DNA from: Lineus longissimus
Lineage: Eukaryota > Nemertea > Pilidiophora > Heteronemertea > Lineidae
DNA: 64,000 nucleotides
NCBI RefSeq assembly: GCF_910592395.1
Contig: NC_088315.1
Location: forward strand, 2,501 to 66,500
Direction of reading: 5' to 3'
Positions 22,153 to 32,900 of this stretch are shown piece after piece. The notes beneath the pieces were generated by a model. That model was given only the letters and a program-made list of their open reading frames with translations, made no database searches and was not told the DNA's origin. Each line of letters begins with the position of its first letter. The stretch's first letter is position 1. Both the position numbers and the translations under genes were made by a program.

Positions 22153-22538
22153 CTAAATGTACTCCACGATATCACATATTATATTGGCCCGTTGCCGTTT
22201 AGTCCGGTGGCTGTTCCTATTGTCCACTGGTACTGACGTGATCAGTAACTCATCCACGTCGTCATTACAAACGTTCGAGTGGTGAGTCACATTTGCATTG
22301 TCGTCCTTATCGGCCTCCGTATCATTCAAAAGAGGTTCAGACTCGTGCACTGGCGTTGAAGGCTCCTCCAAGTGTGTGTCCTCAAATGTACCCTGTGACG
22401 CGCCAGGACTGCGCATGCTCACATCACTTTCCGTGAGCGTTGGCGTTGTGGGAGACATATCCTGGTCGTCATCTTCGATGAGTGTCGTACAGACTGTCGG
22501 TATCGGGCCGAAGCTATACGGCCTCCCGAGGCGACCAT
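22153..22538 (-). CDS. Candidate C-terminal exon, acidic tail (possibly GABA-B receptor)
   Basis: On the - strand a strong acceptor (TTCTTTCCTCTTCAG) is followed by an open frame of about 128 residues ending at a TGA at 22153. It is rich in Asp, Glu, Thr, Ser and Pro (IEDDDQDMSPTTPTLTESDV) and ends with a basic patch (HRTKRQR). The entry phase is 1. The GABA-B gene lies upstream on the same strand, and its exon at 28226-28356 could leave in phase 1 through a weak donor (CCAG|GTTTGC), which would make this the real cytoplasmic tail. It could instead belong to an unrelated gene whose other exons I cannot see. Confidence 0.45.
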
Positions 22539-23539
22539 CTGAAGAGGAAAGAATGCCTAGCACAACACGAGAACACCAAATAGCGCACATAGCCAATTGA
22601 AACCATAACATGCAGTTACACGTCCCCCTACATGATGCTGCACAAAGTGCTTGATTGCTCAGGTATTGGAACTATTCACGATAAGCAGCAACAAGATGAA
22701 GGTGCTGCCATCTCTTTTGTGGCGTCCGTGTAACGTCTTTCTTCGATTTGGCCATCATAAAGCATCGCAACAGAGGAACAACCGATCCGTATTCAGCGTT
22801 CCTCAGCAGTGAGGAAATACACAAATATACTGTTACAGTACTCTACGAATTGTTGAGTAACATCACCAAGAGACACCAGAGAACATCATTATGACGAGAC
22901 CACGATTAGAGAGGTTCAGTTCCACAACGTATATTTTCCAGTAAGGTCACGTCAGGCACTTCAAATATGTTAAATTCTGTTCCGTATGCGTTTGAGGCAA
23001 GGTTGTGAATCGCAACCTCTCTATGTGCATATTTCATGCTTCACATATGAGTGATGAGACAGTGTACTGTTTGTTATTAATCTATTAGCTATGCGCACTG
23101 TTTGCCTTTGGGTCATACAACATTTTAATCATACGGACATTTTGCAACCTGAAATCATTTTTATCACGAGAGCATCCTCAAACAAATTTGGGTGCCGGCA
23201 GACGAAATTAAATGAAAATTCGTTTCGAGAGGCATTCGAAATAAATGTTAGTGGAGGTTAATGCAATGCACATTCCGTGTTGGTTATAAAGGATAACTTA
23301 CAGCGATGCACCACGATCCGATGTTAGTAGTAAAGAGTTTGAGCATTAAGACAATGACCGGGTGCTTATCATAATCATCGAGGCAGCAGCAAGCATACTG
23401 GTACACTCCTATCTCCCATTATGTTGTCGACCGTTGAAGTTGAAGCCTTGGAGGTGAAGCTAAGTCAACCCAGATGCAGACAGACTGAGTATTTTGTCAG
23501 TGTTAAAATCTCCCCAGAGTGTGTTTAGTAATCATTCGG

Positions 23540-23650
23540 TGGACTGCCAGTCTTGACCTGGTCCGGACGGCACTGCCACTCCGATCCCCCTTCGTACTAC
23601 CGGGCGAGTGCTGATCGGTTCTAGCCATTGAGCCATCGAGGATAGCTAAC
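23540..23650 (-). repeat. Possible tRNA-derived (SINE-like) sequence
   Basis: Read on the - strand the segment begins CCTCGATGGCTCAATGG, which fits the pol III A box (TGGCNNAGTGG) closely. A weak B-box-like GGTCAAGACT follows about 75 bp later. A 25-bp word that includes the B-box region recurs exactly near 28462-28486, so it is a dispersed element and not a functional tRNA. No poly-A or simple tail and no target duplication were found. Confidence 0.3.
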
Positions 23651-23939
23651 CTCCTTCGTCAATCAACGGAATGTCCTTCTAACATGAGGGTCAGACTATA
23701 TGTAGGTTCGCATGGAATTTAACCAGATGTCAGACTTATTATCGTTGAGATTATTAAAAAAAACTACATCAGCAAACAATAAATACACAGCAATGTTAGT
23801 CAACTACATCTTAAAATGCGGAATGGACTTTCAGAGCTGCAGGCAAGTCTAGGCCCATGTTTTCACTCAATTCATTCAAACCCACGGCAGGGGTGCATCA
23901 TGTCTTGGTCAACCTCCCCACAGAACTATGCATTCCAAC

Positions 23940-24150
23940 TACTGTCTCTTTCCCGACCTCGGCCTATTGGCTAAGATCAGGTGGGGCCATGGATTTGGAT
24001 GCTCATAGCCGTCTCTTTCCTGATCTCGGCCTATTGGCTAAGATCAGGTGGGGCCATGTTGGATTTGGAGTTGCTCTCAGCCGTCTCTTTCCGATCTCCG
24101 TCTTGTGGCTAAGATCAGGTGGGGCCATGGACTTGGAGTTACCCAGCACT
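23940..24150 (+). repeat. Triplicated block carrying a U2-snRNA-like 5' word
   Basis: Three tandem units of about 75 bp each contain a version of TCGGCCTATTGGCTAAGATC. The best copies match the 5' stem-loop region of U2 snRNA (TCGGCCTTTTGGCTAAGATC and onward) at 24 of 26 positions. The branch-site-pairing GTAGTA that should follow is replaced by GGGGCCATG, so these are not functional U2 genes. The block may be an snRNA-headed SINE or a retrocopy fragment that was later tandemly amplified. Confidence 0.5.
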
Positions 24151-26439
24151 TCACTCGACTTGCATCCATTGGGTGGAGTGAGTGACCTTTCGTTCACTTG
24201 CCACTCCACTTTTTTGGGTGATCAGTGGGGTCGTTTTCAGCCTCGGATCTGGCAATGGGGTTCACCGTGTCGATGGGATCTGCAAATAGAACTTGGGCAG
24301 ATCTGACCCAGGTGAATGATCGCTGCTTATTGCGATGCTAATAATGACTCAAATATGAATCAAGTACCAGTCTGCTTGAATGCTGCCTCAGTCTGATTAT
24401 CAAAATGAATTTGAATCTTACAAATTGTCGAACCTCAGCTTGGTCCGAATGGATTGATGAAGAAGACCATCTGGCTGATGCTATCTTCTTCTTGTGGACC
24501 ACGTCAATGGCTATTGCCCAGAGCAATCAGGTTCTCATTGCGACCCAAAGCTTTTAACTAACTAGCTTCACGTAGTTATAACCTTTTGCGGACTTGGTAT
24601 GGCGACTCTCATATCGCTGGTAATAATGAGGATGTTTGCGCAATAGGGGGATGCGCCTTTTTTAGAAAGCGAGTTCCGAATAAATTGTCAAAAAATGGCG
24701 TGAAGATTGTATAGTCCACATAATGCTTGCTAACTAATACCTATTTTACTGATTACTGTTTTCAGCTAACTTGCAAATGCATTTAGGTTAAGTTTGGCAA
24801 GTGTGTCAAGGATCGAGTGAAAAGCAAATTAAGCGTCCTTGTTTGACCGATGAAGGGACACTGAGCTGAGGGTGGCCAATCTGTGTCTACGAGGAACATA
24901 CCAAGTTACGATAGCAGTGACGTGGTGGGGTCGGTCACATCTTCATGCTCTGAAAGTTAGTAATGTTAGTTATGAGTTAGTCGGGTTAGTAATGACGTCT
25001 GGACGAAGGAGGCATGCAGAAGACTGTAGCAACCAAATGACACATACATAACCTGGCACCCCTGAGTATCCATGGGCCAGGGATGCACTACGCTAATCGT
25101 GGTAAGCAGGTCATCAAAGGAGGTTTGCCAAGACGAAAAAGTAGGGTAACCTCTTTTGAGACGCTTCATTATCCATGGGAACAGGTACGATTGGACATAG
25201 GTATAAAGTTCTAACCGAATACTTAGTAATCAGGTTGGTCGATTGAGCATGCCCACGCAACCAGGCTTACTAGGCTCATCGGAATTGTTCCATAATCTAT
25301 CAGCTTCAATAACACAATTATCTGTCATTTGGTTGAGGCAGTAGTTTGGATAGGGGTTGGGGCAGGAATTGGTAAAGGTATACACTACTCGTCGATGTCT
25401 AATAAATCAAAGTTTGATTTCTCAACTTGAGCATTCCAACAAATCTTTTTTTCCATTCATAAAATCAACTGAACAAAAACTGATGAGCCAATTGTAGAAC
25501 ACGTATTTGTCAATCAAAGACATCTTAAATGCTTGTGTTATCAACATTATTCAGACACCGCTGGGTTGTAGACTGGACGTGTGTGGGTAAGTTTGTTGCG
25601 AAACCATATGTAAGTGGTCGGACAATGTTTCGGACGAGACCAAAGACAACACATAACAAGATATCTACCCATGCTATATGATCGGCCATGCAACATAACC
25701 CATGGTACGTTCACGTTTGATCTGCAAGAAATCAATTGACAGAACATAATTCGAATCACAAATAAATAGTGTGCTATTTGCCTCAATCTGTGTCCGATCG
25801 TCAAAAGTGCATGCATAACCACTTAAATTGTGAGAAATCGTGCCTAAGAATACGCCTTTGCATGCAAGACATGCGTGAAGTGTGCTAAGATAAAACTACG
25901 CTAAACAACTTCAAACAAAAAGTTCTACTTGAATGTGTTACAAGAGCTGGACCGAGGGATGTGAATAACAGCTTTAAGTTGCCGTTTACGATAAAACGAT
26001 ATCCCCCAAATATTCAGTTCATACCATATGATATGACATGATCAAAGGGGAGATCATGCACCTTTTGGAGATTCCTAACTACGTTCCTCAGTGTAACTGG
26101 AGAGAGTTCTTTCCGCGACGAGCTATGTCAACAAAAGCTAAATAAATGATACGTAAACAAACAGTTTCCTAAACAACGGCGAAGTCTTTGAAATGTAACT
26201 TGAATCACAAAACATCACTGACACAGCCAATAAGTACAATTTAACTGCATACAAAATATCATGCAGTTGTTAATGTTGTCAATTTGTTAAGATATTACAC
26301 CACCAGTGAACATAGATGTTTAGAAAAGAAAAATTTTCATAATATCATGAGTTATCTGGCATCTAACACTGTATATACTGAGACTGCACATAGCAGTGCA
26401 TGTTAACTACTGACAGATACCACAGCAAGTCCCGCCAGT

Positions 26440-27970
26440 TGTGGATGCGTCTACGAGATCTGCCTTCTCGAGCCCCCCCCCCCCCCCCTCCCCTCTATCA
26501 GTTGTTGATGCGTCCACGAGATCTGCCTTCTCGAGCCTCCCCCTCCCCTCTATCAGTCGTCGATGCGTCCCGGAGATCTGCCTTCTCGAGGCTCCCCCTC
26601 CCCCTCTTTCAGTGGTCGATGCGTCCACGAGATCTGCCTTCTCGAGGCCCCTCTCCCCTCTATCAGTCGTCGATGCGTCCACGAGATCTGCCTTCTCGAG
26701 GCCCCCCTCCCTCTCCATCAGTCGTCGATGCGTCCACGAGATCTGCCTTCTCGAGTCTTCCCCTCCCCCTCCATCAGTCGTCGATGCGTCCACGAGATCT
26801 GCCTTCTCGAGGCTCCCCACTCCCCTTCTATCAGTCGTCGATGTGTCCACGAGATCTGCCTTCTCGAGGCTCCCTCTCCCTTCTATCAGTCGTCGATGCG
26901 TCCACGAGATCTGCTTTCCCGAGGCTCCCCACTCCCCTTCTATCAGTCGTCGATGCGTCCACGAGATCTGCCTTCTCGAGGCTCCCTCTCCCTTCTATCA
27001 GTCGTCGATGCGTCCACGAGATCTGCCTTCTCGAAGCTCCCCCTCCCCCTCTATTAGTCGTCGATGCGTCCACAGGATCTGCCTTCTCGAGGCTCCCAAT
27101 CTCCCTTCATCAGTCGTCGATGCGTCCACGAGATCTGCCTTCTCGAGGCTCCCCCCTCCCCCTCCATCAGTCTTCGATGCGACCATGAGATCTGCCATCT
27201 CGAGGCTCCCCACTCCCCTTCTATCAGTCGTCGATGCGTCCACAGGATCCGCCTTCTCAAGGCTCACCTCCCCCTCTATCAGTCGTCGATGCGTCCACGA
27301 GATCTGCCTTCTCGAGGCTCCCCCCCCCTTCTATCAGTCGTCAATGCGTCCACAGGATCTGCCTTCTCGAGGCTCCCCCTCCCCCTCTATCAGTCGTCAA
27401 TGCGTCCACAGGATCTGCCTTCTCGAAGCTCCCCCTCTATCAGTCGTCGATGAGTCAACAGGATCTGCCTTCTCGAGGCTCCCCCCTCCCCCTCCATCAG
27501 TCGTCGATGAGTCTACAGAATCTGCCTTCTCGAGGCTCCCCCTCCCTTCTATCAGTCGTCGATGCGTCCACGAGATCTGCCTTCTCGAGGCTCCCCCTCC
27601 CCTTCTATCAGTCGTCGATGCGTCCACGAGATCTGCCTTCTCGAGGCTCCCCCTCCCTTCTATCAGTCGTCGATGCGTCCACGAGATCTGCCTTCTCGAG
27701 GCTCCCCCTCCCTTCTATCAGTCGTCGATGCGTCCACGAGATCTGCCTTCTCGAGGCTCCCCCTCCCCCTCTATTAGTCGTCGATGCGTCCACGAGATCT
27801 GCCTCCTCGAGGCTCCCCCCTCCCCCTCCATCAGTCGTCGATGAGTCCACATAATCTGCCTTCTCGAGGCTCCCCCTCCCTTCTATCAGTCGTCGATGCG
27901 TCCACGAGATCTGCCTTCTCGAGGCTCCCCATCCCCACTATCAGTCGTCGATGCATCCATGAGACCTGTG
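26440..27970. repeat. CT-rich 55-57-bp minisatellite, about 27 copies
   Basis: Each unit reads approximately TCGATGCGTCCACGAGATCT then GCCTTCTCGAGGCTCCCC and a variable pyrimidine run before TATCAGTCG. The AGATCT and CTCGAG palindromes are kept in most units. Pyrimidines dominate the + strand throughout. Variation is concentrated in the length of the C/T run, typical of slippage. The long open frames on both strands are produced by repetition. Confidence 0.95.
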
Positions 27971-28112
27971 CCAGATCATTTTCTTTTTTTAATAAAAATG
28001 TACAGCTACTTTGTCCAAAGGTTCATCTACGTCGTCATACAATCATGACAACTGTCCGTACTATTTTGAAGTAATGCAATCATCCACTTCATAGTTTGAT
28101 AGGCGTCAAGGC

Positions 28113-29938
28113 TCATACATTGTCTGCACTAGCCAGGTTACAGGTCTCATGGAGTAAAAAAAACCCGAGTGTTACATTTGAAATGAATCCAAACTTTTCC
28201 TGGGGATGGATGAGAATCAGCAAACCTGGAAGACTGTGGTAACTGCATGTGTCCGAGTCGTGGAGAATGGCGGTCTCGCGGAGGGTCGGGTCGGCCAGGT
28301 ACTTGAGGCCAGTGTAGGAAGGAGTGCGGCTCGAGTTACATATCATGGCTATTGCTCTGAAATAGAAAAAAATAAGACACGCTGTAAGAACTGGTCTGGC
28401 ATTGCCTGCATGTTGGACTCGGTGTGTTGCAAATTCGAACAGAGTATTCACCCATCAATTATGCCAGTCTTGACCTGGTCCGGACGAACTTGGCATATTG
28501 GCTCGAGAGCCCCGGACGATGGGGACAAAATATTTACGACTGGACTACAGATGACTACCTTTACTGCTACTATAACAATACTTGGATCTGTCTAGTATGC
28601 TCCTTACCTGTCTTTGAGAGGAGTGCTCTCCATGACTGGGTCCTCATCCGAGGTATCTAGATCAAAATAGACCTTGCTGTATCTCTTCATGGCATCTTTG
28701 TCGGAGGACCGGCTGGACAGGGAGGACGGCTTCTTTCTGCAAGGACACATGCACGTTAGTAAGTAAGAATGGACAAGAGTTGCTGTCCGGTGGTGTAATA
28801 ACTTAATATGTAGATACAGTTCGATAGCTGTTAGACATACAATGTTTCAAGGAATAAGTTTTAACCAGACACAGCATATGTCAGCTGCAAGATACAAGCG
28901 CCAACCCAGGGAAGTCTTACCCTATTTCTGACATTTCTATATTCTCTGTGATGATACTGGAGGTTCTCTCACGAGATGAGATGTAAAGCCTGTGAGGACT
29001 GGACGAATCCACAGGCCACAGATTGGTGACGCTTGACGAAGAGAACATAGAGTCAGTATCTTCAGGGTATAAGGAACCTGAAACAGAGCATAAGGAAGAA
29101 GTGTCAGAAGTCAGTCAATAGCTGTATAGAGTGTAGACCCACTACAACAACATGGCCATTTCCTGCATTGATGTCTTTTGAACTCGAGAGATTCTAGGAA
29201 TAATCCTACAAGATGTTTATAAACCATATTCGTGAGTACCAATCAAGTACCTGAACCTGAGCATTCCTTGTGTCCTTAGTTAATATAACACTCATCATAT
29301 GACTGGTATCTCCTCAGCAAAACCTATCACTATATTAATTTAACTGATTTGGAAGTGTCACTCGTCTTGAAACAATGATGTTATGAATGTAAGACAATAT
29401 ACACAATTTTAGACTCAATTAAAAAACTGGTACATTTAGAATGGAAAAATGACGTGACCGATATGAGCGTGCAAGCACAGATCATGGTGACAACATCGGC
29501 TACAATCTTCATCTATCATGAGATACCTTGAGAAATGTGATACTGGTGAGCTGGAGAAGTGTTATTAGCAGTTTTCAATGCCATCACAGACTTATGCATT
29601 GGGGAGCGACCATCAACACCATCTACTAGAGCATCTTCACCTAACTGTTCCATGAGCTCTTGTAATATACGCATTTTCTGAAAAGACAAAAGTCAGATGG
29701 TGACATCATCACGGTGCAGACATATAAGACAACTACAGCTTGTTCTAGTGACCCAAACAACGCACTACTACTCACTTACCTCTTCTAAAACTTTCTTTAA
29801 GCGGATGCTTTCATCCGTTAAATTCCGTATGTTTTGATGGAGATCATTGAACGTATTGCTATCTTTTTTAGAAACTTTCTTTATCGTGGCCCGGAGTCGC
29901 CGCTCCTCTCCTTTAGGATCTTTGCGTATTTGTATTAA
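28113..29938 (-). CDS. GABBR2: GABA-B receptor tail exons, including coiled coil
   Basis: In transcript order the exons are 29780-29938, 29527-29677, 28921-29077, 28608-28736 and 28113/28226-28356, all phase-compatible. The first encodes the heptad region ([17 protein letters not shown]) that in this family forms the parallel coiled coil with the partner subunit. The next encodes [20 protein letters not shown] and the following ones Ser/Thr/Asp-rich segments such as [20 protein letters not shown], plausible phosphorylation sites. The last exon either reads on to TGA at 28113 or splices at 28226 toward the candidate exon at 22538; the donor is poor and the choice is open. Confidence 0.85.
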
Positions 29939-32900
29939 CTGAAAACAAGACAATCTATTTTAATAATATATTATTTCTCTCGCCATACTGTAATAGTCGC
30001 AGGAACATCTAACAACTCTACTCCTTTGAAGAAGTGATCGAGAAGTCACTTGTAGTGCGTTAAATGAATCACCCCACGGTCATCCACGATTTGGGGCATG
30101 CACAGTAGAGGTCGCTTTACAAACGATGCTGTGCCACATTCAGCAAAAAAGAGGGTACAACGTTGGAGAGTGGATCTTGACGTTTTGTGGTGTTGTTAAT
30201 TATACTGTAAAAACCTAACCATAACGTTGTACTAGCATCAGTTCATCAACTACACTTGTCAACAGGATAGCTTTAAGCTCTGTACACACTGACAACATTT
30301 TGGGAAACATGTTGGCCAACATGTTGTCCAGGTGCGATGTTATCGAAAATTTTGCCCTGTATACACATGACAACATTCGACAACATGTTGGGCAACTTGT
30401 TGTCGAATGTTTCCGAGAAATGAGGATTTTTGAGGGAATATTTTTGAGGGAAATTCATAAACAATGGAAGATTCCAAGAGAAGAAGATGTATTGTCGGTG
30501 GCTCTGCCATAATTTTACGTATCCTGATTGAAAGACGGCGAAGAAGACGTAAAGATGAGAAAAGAGTGTGGACAAGACCATGGATTTATATGAGACACCA
30601 GCATGGGGCAAATTTTGTAGCTATTTCTAGAATAGCAGCTTTCTTTTTGTTCTTGTCTTTATATTCCCTGGATGTTACATCCCATAAACAGGCACAACTT
30701 TCTCATACTGCAATAAGTTGTTCAACTTCACTCAGTAACCATTCCTTGCTTGAGGCTGCCATTTTGACTACATCACATGGCTTAAGGTAGATCATGTGAT
30801 TTGTGGCCTATTTCTGATTGGATAAAACTCGACAACATCATTAGCATCTCGGCAACAAAATTGATTTTGTATTATTTCGACAACATTTGAGCAACATTTG
30901 GCCAACATGTTACCGAATGTTTCCGAACTGTACACACTGCCAACATTTTCGATAACATCGCACCTGGACAACATGTTGGCCAACATGTTTCCCAAAATGT
31001 TGTCAGTGTGTACAGAGCTTTAGGCATGGCGGAACGGATTTTCTTTTGATGAATACCCATGCTATTCGATTAATCCCCATGCTATTCTCAGAATGTATGC
31101 AGCCAACTGTTGAAGAGTAGTTAGTTTTAGGGAAATGAAAACAAGCAAGAAACACAGCAGGAAATCCATTGCACATGCGATCAGAAGCCCAAAGAAGGCC
31201 AGGTTACACAATCAGAGTTTTACGGGTTATTGGCGAAATTCATAATGAAACCATATATACACATCAGATTAAAATATAGAATTAACAGCCCTGATTATGT
31301 CAATGCTGTTATATTCAGTCGTTTAGATGGCTCCAAACTGCTCATCTTGGTGCTTCTATTTTCCTGAGTTATCAAAAAAGCACCACAGCTTGGTTATGAT
31401 TTGTTTTGGTAAACCTCAGGGGATACTTCTAAGCTCTTGAGAAGATATAAGCCTTTAGCCAAGAACGAACAAGATATAAGCCTTTATAGCCAAGAACGAA
31501 CAAGCTTTGATGGAAGTTAAACAAAGTTGATGGGATATAAAACGTGGGTCAATCTAATACAGAAATAGCTTGTAAATGACGAAAACGACTCACGTGTGCA
31601 ATCTGGCGGCAGAGGGTGCAAATGAAAAATTATCACCAAAGTATACATTGAAATATTTATTGTGACATTAATTAATCATAAAATTCGTGGCCGATAAAAG
31701 CTCAGCCTGCCAAGAAAACCAAACATTGTCATGGTTTCCAAGTCATCACAGAGGTTATGCACAATTTTGGGTCACCCTGGTGATACCAAGAATGAATAGA
31801 TGTCAGATACTAATATTTACACAAGAGATGGCGACTTGCCTATAACTATAAGTTTCAGACAACTTTGATTTCTTGAGATAATCATATTCAAAACTTTGAT
31901 ATGCTGGCAAACATTATTATTTTGAATTATCATCTAATCAGAGAGTAACTCACCTTTGGTAAAAAAACTAGGCATAATGTAATGGAAGTACAAAAAATGA
32001 TGAAGAGTCCGATGATGGTGAAAGAGGCATTGAGTTGGTTCTGGATCACGACTGACACTGCTGCACCAGCTATACACATGATCACCGTGTTATATACACT
32101 CATCCCTATGTACTTTGAATCGTTGAGGGCAGGGATACTGACATGACGCGTTTCCCACGCTAGGAAGCAACCGAATACCTGAAACAGACACAGAAGTTAC
32201 TGAGCGTAAAGGAAATGAGATTATTCAATTTCAAAAGAAAATTCACCAACCAGTTATTTCCTCTGGAACGGTTTGATTACAGGTTTGGGGGCATAATACG
32301 GCCAAAAAAAATGGCTCATTGCCAACAGCAAATAACAAGCTGTATCAACGATTGGTAATCGAAATATGTCAGGACGTTGTCCCAATGTCATGTTTTTTTC
32401 ATCATTGAATCATTTCAAAATTTTGAAAAATTTTCAGAGTCAAAAAAGTTTTGGGACTAATGATTTTGGTTCATTTTAAGCAGTAAAAAGTGAAAAAAAT
32501 ATTTGGTCTTAGAAAATTTTTCTGACCCTATTCCTTTCATAAGTTCAACATTTTGAAAAATGTTCAAAGTCAAAAAACTTTTGGGACTGAAGTGAAAAGT
32601 GAAAAGTTTGAAGATACGATTCCCCTAAGCTTCAAGAAATATAACCTCACAGTAACCGCCACTTCCAATTTAAACTAAAGGTGTGGTTACTTACAAGTAA
32701 TAATCCTTTATATGCATAGATAGCACCCATCCACACAGTCATGTACTGGCTATGACAATACTCGAGCAGAGGCACCACGGCTCTATCTCCATCTGGTGTC
32801 AGAATCTGAAACAACATAACAAATGGATTATATTGGTTAATTGTGTCATGTCAGTTAAGCAGTATCCAATATCTGGGACTGCTACTCATTTTTGTGGCAA

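Larger units (their letters stand above)
22539..26439. other. Non-coding stretch (intron or intergenic)
   Basis: Two repeat-derived patches (23540-23650 and 23940-24150) are listed separately. The rest, including 24310-26439, has only short unsupported frames and no recognisable RNA gene. If exon 22153-22538 joins the GABA-B gene, this is its last intron. Confidence 0.45.

Noticed and set aside
22298-22600. A + strand 100-codon frame
   Set aside because: It is the complement of the - strand acidic exon, which has a strong acceptor and better composition.
23857-24306. A + strand 149-codon frame
   Set aside because: It consists largely of the triplicated U2-like block read in shifting frames.
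26407-27854. Open frames up to 467 codons on both strands
   Set aside because: All arise from the CT-rich 55-57-bp array; the same DNA is open in several frames at once and codes for repeated Ser/Pro/Arg words.
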